Source: Actinomycetota bacterium (GTDB taxonomy: Bacteria > Actinomycetota > Acidimicrobiia > Acidimicrobiales > GCA-2861595). Taken from it: a DNA stretch of 15,964 nucleotides. Position 1 is the stretch's first letter. Each line of letters starts with the position of its first letter. A program made the translations under genes and the position numbers. The stretch is taken from contig JADDQT010000020.1 of NCBI GenBank assembly GCA_016781225.1, forward strand, positions 1-15,964, in the 5' to 3' direction. The notes under the pieces were generated by a model. That model was not told the origin of the DNA, did not search any database, and saw nothing but the letters and a program-made list of their open reading frames with translations. Shown one piece after another: positions 1-6,852 of the stretch.

Positions 1-481
1 GGTCGTGAACCTGGCGGCCGAGCCGGGCCGCCACCAGGTCGCCCACCGACAGGTCACCGTCGCCGTCCTTCCTTCGTCCCCGGGGGAGGAGACCGTCCAG
101 AGCCAGCCGGGCCACCGCGACCGGGGACAGGATGCGCGAGCGGGCGACGGACGTGAGGCGGCCGGGTACTCCGAGGAGGATGTCCGAGGGCAGTGGGCGG
201 AGACGTCCGCCCACCCACACTGCGGCGTGGTCGGTGGCCGCCGTCACCAGGTCGTCCTCCAGGCCCAGCTCCCTGCAGAGCTCGGTGGCCTCGGGCGTGC
301 GGGCCACGAAGGCGTCGGGCCCTAGGTCCACGGGGTGGCCCCCGATGTCGTCGGTGACGATCTTGCCCCCAAGGTGGTCCGACGACTCCAGCACCATGAC
401 CTCCGCGCCCGACCGCTGCAGCTCCCAAGCCGCGGCCAGTCCGGTGATCCCCCCGCCGACGACCGCCACTCGGGCGGTCAC
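1..481 (-). CDS. hemY: HemY-type (copro)protoporphyrinogen oxidase, N-terminal part, cut by window edge
   Basis: FAD-dependent oxidase that converts coproporphyrinogen III to coproporphyrin III (CgoX role in Actinobacteria) or protoporphyrinogen IX to protoporphyrin IX. About 160 codons are present and the C-terminus lies beyond position 1. The N-terminus shows a dinucleotide-binding fold, VAVVGGGITGLAAAWEL (residues 5-21), with a following acidic E32 in VLESSDHLGGK, where FAD ribose is normally bound. Further on come DLGPDAF and SVGDLVAARLGRQV, both typical of the HemY family. The GTG start overlaps the hemH stop as GTGA (478-481), so translation is coupled to hemH. The operon context hemE-hemH-hemY supports the assignment strongly. 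Whether the substrate is copro- or protoporphyrinogen cannot be read from this fragment. Confidence 0.9.
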   Translation of the reverse strand, partial: MTARVAVVGGGITGLAAAWELQRSGAEVMVLESSDHLGGKIVTDDIGGHPVDLGPDAFVARTPEATELCRELGLEDDLVTAATDHAAVWVGGRLRPLPSDILLGVPGRLTSVARSRILSPVAVARLALDGLLPRGRRKDGDGDLSVGDLVAARLGRQVHD

Positions 482-1395
482 GACGACACCGGCGACCGCA
501 CCGCCGACCGCACGACGTCGGCCAGCATGGCCATGAACCGGGGATCGTCGTTGAGGGAGGACGTCCGGCTGAGGCGCAGGCCGGCGGCCTCGGCCACGGC
601 GCGCGCCTCGATGTCCACGTCGTAGAGCACCTCGAGATGGTCGGACACGAAGCCGGCCGGGCAGACGACCACCGACTCCACGCCGTCGTCGGGGAGGCGC
701 GGGATCACCTCGAGGAGGTCGGGGCCGATCCAGGGCTCGGGGGTACGGCCGGCGCTCTGCCACGCCACGCGCCAGCGCTTGAGCCCACATCGGGTGGCGA
801 CGGCTTCAGCGGTCTGGTGCAGCTGGTCGGGATAGGAGGGGTCGTCGAGCGTGAGGGCCCGCTCGGGGAGGGAGTGGGCAGTGAACAACGTCTCCACCGA
901 CGACCCCGGCGGGAGGCCGATGAGGACTCGCATGACCCGCTCGGCCAGGAGGTCGATGAGAACCGGGTGGAGGTGCCAGCGATCGATGCCGGTGTAGGCG
1001 ATGTCGTTGCCGGCAGCCGCCGCCGCCCGCTGGTGGTACTGGGCCACGCTGAGGACCGAGAAGTGAGGCGCCAGGATCAGGCCCACCACTCTGCCGGCGC
1101 CCTGCTCACTGAGCTCGGCCATGCCGTCCTCGATGAACGGCGCTGCGTGCTTCTGGCCCAGCGCCACCACGAAGCCTTCCCCCAGCCAGCTGGCGATGCC
1201 GCTGGCCTGGGCCCGGGTCCGCTCGGCGAGGGGCGAGATGCCGCCGATGGCGGCGTAGCGGCGTTCGAGGTCGGCCAGCAGCTCGGGCGTCGGCGGACGA
1301 CCCCTCCGGACGTGGGTGTAGTAGCTCTCCACGTCCTCCGGTGCGGCCGGGGTGCCGTAGGCCATCACCAGGACGCCGACTGGCTGGTCAGGCAT
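478..1395 (-). CDS. hemH: Ferrochelatase (coproporphyrin ferrochelatase type)
   Basis: Cytosolic enzyme that inserts Fe2+ into a porphyrin, in Actinobacteria usually coproporphyrin III (CpfC). The 305-residue length fits the bacterial family. Visible signatures are MAYGTP near the N-terminus, with Y13 at the position of the Gram-positive CpfC metal-side tyrosine; the catalytic His in TAHSLPE (H174); and the conserved Glu in SDHLEVLYD (E255). The protein has only two cysteines (C203, C245). It has no C-terminal cysteine group, so the [2Fe-2S] cluster known from mycobacterial ferrochelatase is not expected. The ATG start overlaps the end of hemE by 8 bases, and the stop overlaps the hemY start, giving a coupled three-gene operon. 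No hemQ/chdC, the final decarboxylase of the copro route, is visible in this window. Confidence 0.96.
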   Translation of the reverse strand: MPDQPVGVLVMAYGTPAAPEDVESYYTHVRRGRPPTPELLADLERRYAAIGGISPLAERTRAQASGIASWLGEGFVVALGQKHAAPFIEDGMAELSEQGAGRVVGLILAPHFSVLSVAQYHQRAAAAAGNDIAYTGIDRWHLHPVLIDLLAERVMRVLIGLPPGSSVETLFTAHSLPERALTLDDPSYPDQLHQTAEAVATRCGLKRWRVAWQSAGRTPEPWIGPDLLEVIPRLPDDGVESVVVCPAGFVSDHLEVLYDVDIEARAVAEAAGLRLSRTSSLNDDPRFMAMLADVVRSAVRSPVSS

Positions 1396-2413
1396 TGTGC
1401 ACGAGCTCGACCACCCGCTCGAGGATGGCCGGGTCGGTGTCGGGCAGCACGCCGTGGCCGAGGTTGAATACGTGGCCCGGCCTGCCGCCCGCCTGATTCA
1501 GGATCTTCCGGGTCTCCGTCTCCACCACGTCCCACGGCGCCAGGCACACGGCGGGGTCCAGGTTTCCCTGCACCGCCTTGTCCTCGCCGATGCGACTCCA
1601 GGCCACGTCGATCGGGACCCGCCAGTCCACGCCGACCACGTCGGGACCGGCCTCGGCCATGAGGCCGAGCAGCTCGCCGGTGCCCACCCCGAAGTGGATA
1701 CGGGGGACATCCAGGTCGGCCAGGCCGTCGAAGATGCGGCGGGTGACGGGCAGCACGAGCTCTGCGTAGTCGACCGCAGAGAGGGCGCCGGCCCAGCTGT
1801 CGAAGAGCTGCACTGCCTGCGCCCCGGCCCGCACCTGGGAGCGCAGCGACGCCAGGGCCAGGTCGGCAAGGGCGTCGAGCAGGGCCCACCACGTGCTCGG
1901 CTCGGCGTGCATCAGTGCCTTGGTCCGAGCGTGGCTTCGTGACGGGCCGCCCTCGATGAGGTAGCTGGCCACGGTGAACGGTGCCCCGGCGAAGCCGATG
2001 AGCGGGACCGAGAGCTCGGAGGCCAGCTGGCGCACCGCCTCCACGACGTACGGCGTGTCCTCTTCGGGCTCCAGGGGCCTGAGCCGGCCGAGGTCCTCCT
2101 TGCTCCGGAAGGGCTCGGTCACCACTGGTCCCGTCCCTGGGACCACGTCCACGCCGAAACCGATTGCGGCCACGGGGACGACGATGTCGGAGAAGAGGAT
2201 GGCCGCGTCCACGCCGTAGCGGCGTACCGGTTGGAGGGTGAGCTCGGCTACCAGCTCGGGCTGGTGGATGGCCTCGAGGATGCTGCCGCTGCCCCGCCGC
2301 GCCCGGTACTCGGGAAGGGCCCGACCCGCCTGGCGCATGAACCACACCGGCACATGGGGGCTGGGCCGGCGCCGGCACGCCAGCAGGAAGGGGGCTTCAT
2401 CAGGCGCAACCAT
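1388..2413 (-). CDS. hemE: Uroporphyrinogen III decarboxylase
   Basis: Cytosolic enzyme that removes four carboxyl groups from uroporphyrinogen III to give coproporphyrinogen III. The 341 residues match the usual family length. The N-terminal signature PVWFMRQAGRALPEYR (residues 22-37) contains substrate-binding R27 and R31. D76 lies in ILFSDIVVP, Y151 follows GFAGAPFTVAS, S206 lies in LFDSWAG, and H320 lies in NLGHGVLP. These match the known active-site Asp, Tyr, Ser and His of the family. It is first in the leftward operon and overlaps hemH by 8 bases. The ATG has no strong ribosome-binding site. TAACGT (2428 down to 2423 on the minus strand) lies 10-15 bases upstream and could be a -10 box of a nearly leaderless transcript, which is a weak inference. 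Confidence 0.96.
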   Translation of the reverse strand: MVAPDEAPFLLACRRRPSPHVPVWFMRQAGRALPEYRARRGSGSILEAIHQPELVAELTLQPVRRYGVDAAILFSDIVVPVAAIGFGVDVVPGTGPVVTEPFRSKEDLGRLRPLEPEEDTPYVVEAVRQLASELSVPLIGFAGAPFTVASYLIEGGPSRSHARTKALMHAEPSTWWALLDALADLALASLRSQVRAGAQAVQLFDSWAGALSAVDYAELVLPVTRRIFDGLADLDVPRIHFGVGTGELLGLMAEAGPDVVGVDWRVPIDVAWSRIGEDKAVQGNLDPAVCLAPWDVVETETRKILNQAGGRPGHVFNLGHGVLPDTDPAILERVVELVHNA

Positions 2414-2626
2414 GCAGGATCGACGTTAGGCGCCGTCGAGACCCTGAGGACGACAACGAGCCCCGGGCTGACCTCGCAGCGGCGCGTTCCTCACCGAGGT
2501 GGAAGCCGTACTCACCCGACTTGCCACATCCGATGCTCATTCGCCTGGGCCGGGCGCGACTTCGCCTTCCGAGAGCCCGAGCTGAGCCGACCCACGAGGG
2601 GTGCCCGATGCTGATAGCACTGTGTC
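2414..2626. other. Divergent intergenic region between hemE and the P450 gene
   Basis: This 213-base gap lies between two divergent genes and must hold promoters for both. The only promoter-like elements seen are weak: TAACGT on the minus strand next to hemE, and TAGCAC at 2615-2620, 7 to 12 bases before the P450 ATG. No convincing -35 partners, operator palindromes or riboswitch-like structures were recognised. Confidence 0.4.
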
Positions 2627-3859
2627 ATGGCCGCCGTGTCCGCCATCGAGGCCGACAGCCTCCTCGTCGAGCTGGTGGCCACGCCCGAGGGCCGGGCCGA
2701 CCCGTACCCTCGCTATGCGACCCTGCGGCGCCTGGCGCCCGTCCACCAAAGTGCCTTGGGCTTCTGGGCTCTCAGCCGCTACGACGACTGCCAGCAGCTC
2801 CTCCGCCATCCGGGCGTCGGGAAGAACTTCTCCGGCGCAGCCAACTCTCTGGGCCTGAGCGAAGAGCAGCGGGCCGAGCAGAACCGCTTTCGCAACGACC
2901 GCTCCAACATGTTGACCACCGACCCGCCGGACCACACCCGGCTGCGGGGGCTGGTCACCCGAGCCTTCACCCCCCGGACAGTGGAGACCCTGAGGAGCCG
3001 CATCGTGGCCCTGGTGGACGACCTGCTGGACGGCTTTGGCTCCGGGGAGGTCGATGTCATGGATGCGCTGGCCTTCCCACTGCCGGTAACCGTCATCGGG
3101 GAGATGCTTGGCGTGCCCGCCGAGGACCGGCCCGGTCTGCGGCCGCTGGTACGGGCCGTGACCGCGGTCCTCGAGCTCGCCGTCACCCCGGACGGGCTCG
3201 CCGAGGCCACCACGGCCGACATGAGGTTGCAGGAGTACTTCGCCGGCCTGGTGGCGGAGCGCCGCGCCCATCCCCGTGACGACTTGCTCACCAAGTTGAT
3301 CGAGGCCGAAGACAAGGGCGACCAGCTGAGCGAACGCGAGCTGATCTCCACTGCCATCCTTCTGTTCGCCGCCGGGTTCGAGACGACCACCCATCTCATC
3401 GGCAACGGCCTGCTGGCTCTGCTGCGTCATCCCGACCAGCTCGCCCGCCTGCGGGCCGACCGTTCGCTGCTAAGACCCGCGGTCGAGGAGCTGCTGCGCT
3501 ACGACAGCCCGGTGCAGATTGCGGTCCGGACGGCCTACGAGGACCTGTCGATCGGCGGCCACCACATCCAGACCGGGAGCTTCGTCCTGGCGCTACTCGG
3601 CGCGGCCAACCGCGATCCCGCCCGCTTCAGCGAGCCCGAGCGCCTCGACGTCGGAAGGCACGAGGGGGCACCCATGAGCTTCGGCGGGGGTATCCACTTC
3701 TGCCTGGGGGCAGCGCTGGCCCGGCTCGAGGGCCATATCGTGCTCGACCGCCTGCTCGACCGCTTCGCCACGATGGAGTTGGTGGGCGGTCAGCCCACCT
3801 ACCGCGACAGCCTCACCCTCAGGGGCCTGGTGGACCTCCGGATCCACTTCGCCGGCTGA
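2627..3859 (+). CDS. Cytochrome P450 (soluble bacterial type)
   Basis: Heme-thiolate monooxygenase of 410 residues, the usual size for soluble bacterial P450s, with no signal peptide or membrane anchor. All core motifs are present: the I-helix AGFETTT (249-255) with the acid-alcohol pair E252/T253; the K-helix ExxR at E288-R291 in EELLRY; and the heme-binding loop FGGGIHFCLGAALARLE, with C359 as the axial thiolate. The N-terminal part has the usual DPPDHTRLRGLV stretch (99-110). The ATG is the first possible in-frame start after a TAG at 2615-2617; no clear ribosome-binding site precedes it. It resembles the CYP107-like class of actinobacterial enzymes, but substrate and subfamily cannot be assigned. 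No ferredoxin or reductase gene is adjacent, so it must draw electrons from partners elsewhere. Confidence 0.95.
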   Translation: MAAVSAIEADSLLVELVATPEGRADPYPRYATLRRLAPVHQSALGFWALSRYDDCQQLLRHPGVGKNFSGAANSLGLSEEQRAEQNRFRNDRSNMLTTDPPDHTRLRGLVTRAFTPRTVETLRSRIVALVDDLLDGFGSGEVDVMDALAFPLPVTVIGEMLGVPAEDRPGLRPLVRAVTAVLELAVTPDGLAEATTADMRLQEYFAGLVAERRAHPRDDLLTKLIEAEDKGDQLSERELISTAILLFAAGFETTTHLIGNGLLALLRHPDQLARLRADRSLLRPAVEELLRYDSPVQIAVRTAYEDLSIGGHHIQTGSFVLALLGAANRDPARFSEPERLDVGRHEGAPMSFGGGIHFCLGAALARLEGHIVLDRLLDRFATMELVGGQPTYRDSLTLRGLVDLRIHFAG

Positions 3860-3934
3860 GGACGTTCACGACGGCCATAAGCGGTCCGATTCCTCTGCAA
3901 GGGGCTTCTCGCTGCGGGTCATCGGGGCCCTAGA

Positions 3935-3951
3935 CCGGAGCAGGGCTCCGG
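3935..3951 (+). terminator. Hairpin downstream of the P450 gene, possible terminator
   Basis: A perfect 7-base-pair inverted repeat, CCGGAGC / GCTCCGG, with a 3-base AGG loop, lies about 75 bases after the P450 stop codon. No T-run follows, so it is not a textbook intrinsic terminator, although actinobacterial terminators often lack one. The assignment rests on the structure and its position between two same-strand genes. Confidence 0.4.
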
Positions 3952-4035
3952 ACACCCACGGCGCGCCGCGGGGCTTCGTCTTGACCCGACAGCGCGAACA
4001 GATCCCGATCGAGGCTGGCCTCGCCTACTGAGCCC

Positions 4036-4041
4036 TAGACT
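4036..4041 (+). promoter_or_regulatory. Candidate -10 box (TAGACT) for the helD-rhodanese operon
   Basis: TAGACT matches the actinobacterial TANNNT -10 consensus and lies 35 bases before the preferred GTG start, leaving room for a short leader with a ribosome-binding site. No good -35 hexamer is found at 16-18 bases upstream; a TTGACC at 3981-3986 is too far away. This is a sequence match only. Confidence 0.35.
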
Positions 4042-4064
4042 CTTCTCCCCTCCATTGGGGTCTC

Positions 4065-4070
4065 GAAGGG
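4065..4070 (+). promoter_or_regulatory. Ribosome-binding site deciding the helD start
   Basis: GAAGGG lies 5 bases upstream of the GTG at 4076. This favours 4076 over the in-frame TTG at 4055, which would place this site inside the coding region. Confidence 0.6.
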
Positions 4071-4075
4071 AGCGC

Positions 4076-6307
4076 GTGGCCTCACACCCTGAGCTTCAGG
4101 CCGAGCAGGAATACGTCGAACGAGCCTACGAACGCGTGGACGAGCTGCGCGCCCAGGCCCGCGAGCGGCTGGAGACGGCGCTGCGCCAGCGTGGCGGCAC
4201 GCCTCAGGCCGTCACCGAGCGGGACATGATCGTGCGCACGGCGCTCCATCGCCTCGAGCAGCTCGACCTCGGGGGCCAGCCCCTGTGCTTCGGGCGCATC
4301 GACCTGGCCGACGGGCAGTCCTTCCACCTCGGTCGCCTGGCCGTATCCAACGCCGACCAGGAGCCCCTGATCGTCGACTGGCGCGCCCCCGTGGCGGAGC
4401 CCTTCTACCGCGCCACCGGACGCCACCCCATGGGCCTGTGGCGCCGGCGCCACTTCGCCACCGAGGGTCGCAGGGTAGTGAGCATCGAGGACGAGGTGTT
4501 CTCCGCTGACGGCGACGCCGACGGGGACGGGACGGACTCCGACGGGAACGCCGGCCACTCGCTGGTGGGCCCCGGTGCCCTGCTGGCCGCCCTCGATCGC
4601 TCTCGGTCGGGCCAGATGCGCGACATCGTGGCAACGGTGCAGCGCGAGCAGGACGAGGTGATCCGCTCCGAGCTGGCCGGAGTGCTGGTCGTGCAGGGCG
4701 GCCCGGGCACCGGGAAGACGGCCGTGGCGCTCCATCGGGCGGCATACCTCCTCTACACCCACCGGTTCCCCTTGGAGCGCCAGGGCGTGCTGGTCGTGGG
4801 CCCGAACCGCCTGTACCTGAGCTACGTCGAGCACGTCCTGCCCTCCCTCGGCGAGACGGGGGTAGTTCTCACCACCCTGGAAGGGCTGGTGCCCGGAGCG
4901 AGGGTGCGTGCCGCTGAGGGGCGGTTGGCGGCCCGGGTGAAGGGGGACGCTCGCATGGCCGACGTGCTCGCCCGGGCCGTGCGAGACAGGGAGCGCCCGC
5001 TTCGCCGTGCCTTGGAGGTCGGCGTGGACGGTGTCGTCCTCCGGCTCGGGGTGCGAGAGAGCGGTCAGGCCGTGGCCTTCGCCCGTCGCCGGGCCGGTAC
5101 TCACAACGCCCGCCGCCGCCACGTGGAGCGCTGGTTGGCCCGTCACTTCCAGGACCAGTACGGCCAGAGCCTGGAGCGCCGGCGCCGGTTGGTGCAGGAA
5201 GCGACCGAGGACGACCTCGAAGGTTTCGAACTGGAGGGCTTCGAGCTGCAGAGCCCCGCTCCCGCCGGCGAGGAAGGCGAGGAGGTGTGGCCGCGGATAC
5301 GGCACCTCCCCAAGGTGGCCGAGGCCCTCGACCGCATGTGGCCGCTTCTCGCCCCCGAGGAACTGCTCCACGACCTCTACGGGGCGCCGCCGCTGCTGGA
5401 GCTGGCTGCCGACGGGAAGCTCGACGACGCCGAGAGGGCCGTGCTGCATCGGGACCGCAGCTCGAGCCTCGACGCCATTCCCTGGACGGCGGCGGACCTG
5501 GCGCTGCTGGACGAGGCCCGAGTCCTTCTCGGGCCTCGCCGGCTACGGGCGAGGGAGGAGGACGAGATCCGGACCTACGGGCACATCGTCGTCGACGAGG
5601 CACAGGACCTGACCGCCATGCAGCTGCGAATGCTGGCTCGCCGGTCCCTATCGGGCTCCATGACCGTGGTGGGCGACATCGCCCAGGCCACCGGTCCCTT
5701 CGCCCCGGACGGCTGGGAGGAGGTCTCGAAGCACCTTCCTGGCAATCCCCCTCCACGCTTGGCCCAGCTCACCGTCAACTACCGCACCCCCGAAGAGGTC
5801 ATGGACGTGGCGAGCCGTGTCCTGGCCGAGGTGGCGCCCCACCTGCGGCCACCGCTGTCGGCGCGCTCCACGGGCGTCGCACCCACGTTCCGGCCCACCT
5901 CTACGGCTTCGCTCGCGGCAACGGTGGCCGGCGTCGCGGAGCGTGAGATGGACGAGGTACGTCCGGGCACGACGGCGGTGATCGCTGCCGACTCCGAGCT
6001 GGCCGCCGTGGAGGAGGCGCTGGGCGCCGCAGGCGTGGACTTCGCCCCTGCCGATCGCAAGGGCCTCGATGCTCCCATCACCTTGCTGGCTGTGAGTGTC
6101 GTGAAGGGCCTGGAGTTCGACTCGGTGGTGGTGGTGGAGCCCGCCCGTATCGTCGACGAGGAGGTCCAGGGACTGCGCGCCCTCTACGTCGCCCTCACTC
6201 GGCCCACCCGCCGCCTCACCGTGGTCCACGCCGAGAGGCTGCCGAGATCGTTGGCCGGGAGCTCGTCCGTGGCGCCCCGCAGCTACGAGAGTACGCTGCG
6301 GCCGTGA
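4076..6307 (+). CDS. helD: HelD/HelR-type RNA-polymerase-associated superfamily 1 ATPase
   Basis: UvrD/Rep-like ATPase of the HelD family, which binds RNA polymerase and recycles stalled or post-termination complexes; the Streptomyces member HelR is linked to rifampicin tolerance. From the preferred GTG start it has 743 residues, close to known HelD lengths. Residues 10-60 form a charged helical hairpin consistent with the secondary-channel arm. DWRAPVAEPFYRAT (101-114) is a HelD-family hallmark. Walker A is GGPGTGKT (208-215), followed by AVALHRAAYLLYTH. Walker B is VVDEAQDLT (D507-T513), motif IV is NYRTP (from N568), and motif VI is YVALTRPTRRL (704-714). The long insertion between Walker A and B (about 240-490) corresponds to the clamp-opening region of HelD. 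An Asp/Gly-rich stretch at 144-160 is unusual. The stop overlaps the rhodanese start as GTGA. A plain UvrD-like helicase is less likely because of the DWRAP block. Confidence 0.88.
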   Translation: MASHPELQAEQEYVERAYERVDELRAQARERLETALRQRGGTPQAVTERDMIVRTALHRLEQLDLGGQPLCFGRIDLADGQSFHLGRLAVSNADQEPLIVDWRAPVAEPFYRATGRHPMGLWRRRHFATEGRRVVSIEDEVFSADGDADGDGTDSDGNAGHSLVGPGALLAALDRSRSGQMRDIVATVQREQDEVIRSELAGVLVVQGGPGTGKTAVALHRAAYLLYTHRFPLERQGVLVVGPNRLYLSYVEHVLPSLGETGVVLTTLEGLVPGARVRAAEGRLAARVKGDARMADVLARAVRDRERPLRRALEVGVDGVVLRLGVRESGQAVAFARRRAGTHNARRRHVERWLARHFQDQYGQSLERRRRLVQEATEDDLEGFELEGFELQSPAPAGEEGEEVWPRIRHLPKVAEALDRMWPLLAPEELLHDLYGAPPLLELAADGKLDDAERAVLHRDRSSSLDAIPWTAADLALLDEARVLLGPRRLRAREEDEIRTYGHIVVDEAQDLTAMQLRMLARRSLSGSMTVVGDIAQATGPFAPDGWEEVSKHLPGNPPPRLAQLTVNYRTPEEVMDVASRVLAEVAPHLRPPLSARSTGVAPTFRPTSTASLAATVAGVAEREMDEVRPGTTAVIAADSELAAVEEALGAAGVDFAPADRKGLDAPITLLAVSVVKGLEFDSVVVVEPARIVDEEVQGLRALYVALTRPTRRLTVVHAERLPRSLAGSSSVAPRSYESTLRP

Positions 6308-6675
6308 GCGAGCCGGAGTCGAGCCAGCCGAGGTACGCAGTCACAGGTTCGCATCCTCAGGTACCCGAGGTGGGCTTCGACGAGCTGTCCGTCGCGCTGG
6401 GATCAGGAGCCCCTCTGGTCGACGTGCGCATGCCCGACGAGTACGCCGTGGTCCACGTTCCCGGGGCGGTGCTCATCCCTCTTCCCGAGCTCGCCACCCG
6501 AGCCCAAGAGGTGGCCAAGGGCCGGCGGGTCTACGTGATCTGCGCCTCGGGCGGCCGGAGCCTGGTCGCCGCTGAGGCGCTCAACAAGGCCGGCTGGGAC
6601 GCGGTGTCGGTCGCCGGAGGTACCAAGGGATGGGCCTCGGAGGGCCGCCCGGTCAGCCGCGGTCCAGCGGTTTAG
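6304..6675 (+). CDS. Single-domain rhodanese-like protein
   Basis: Small cytosolic sulfurtransferase-like protein of 123 residues. It has one rhodanese fold: VDVRMPDEYAVVHVPGAVLIP (start about residue 39) is the CH2A/DVR region, and CASGGRSLVAAEAL (80-93) holds the catalytic C80 in a six-residue active-site loop, followed by VAGGTKGW. Persulfide transfer is the family activity; the acceptor is unknown. The GTG start overlaps the stop of the HelD-like gene by four bases, so the two are translationally coupled. The gene is followed by a 177-base gap before the respiratory operon. It could serve thiol or sulfur homeostasis, but nothing in the sequence names the partner. Confidence 0.9.
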   Translation: MSEPESSQPRYAVTGSHPQVPEVGFDELSVALGSGAPLVDVRMPDEYAVVHVPGAVLIPLPELATRAQEVAKGRRVYVICASGGRSLVAAEALNKAGWDAVSVAGGTKGWASEGRPVSRGPAV

Positions 6676-6852
6676 GTGGGCCTCACGGCAAGAATGGCCG
6701 GGAGGTGACGGCAGGCATATCCTGTGGCCGCTCCTAGTGGGTGAGCTTGATGTTGGACCAGGACAGAGGGAACGAGAGTCGCCCGGTGGCACCACCGCCG
6801 GGGTGTGCTGGGAAGGGGTTTGGATCGTGCTCGTGGGCAGTCGGGTCTGGAG

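Noticed and set aside
1365..2378. Second long minus-strand frame overlapping hemE
   Set aside because: Arg/Pro/Gly-rich translation typical of an out-of-frame shadow; hemE in the other frame has all active-site residues.
2537..3430. Open frame antisense to the P450 gene
   Set aside because: No family features, no ribosome-binding site, and full overlap with a clearly functional P450.
3860..4075. Possible tRNA or small RNA gene in the P450-helD gap
   Set aside because: Only one hairpin is seen; there is no cloverleaf, no anticodon stem and no conserved T-loop sequence.
4505..4552. True EF-hand calcium-binding site
   Set aside because: Only a single DxDxDG-like loop in low-complexity sequence, without the flanking helices of an EF-hand or the paired motif of a dockerin.
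4082..5449. Long open frame on the minus strand antisense to the HelD-like gene
   Set aside because: It is a side effect of high GC on the third-position-complement frame; it shows no recognisable motif, while the plus-strand protein has complete helicase motifs.
6676..6852. Promoter for the respiratory operon
   Set aside because: TATCCT at 6718-6723 and TTGATG at 6747-6752 each lack a correctly spaced partner, so no promoter is called, although one is expected here.
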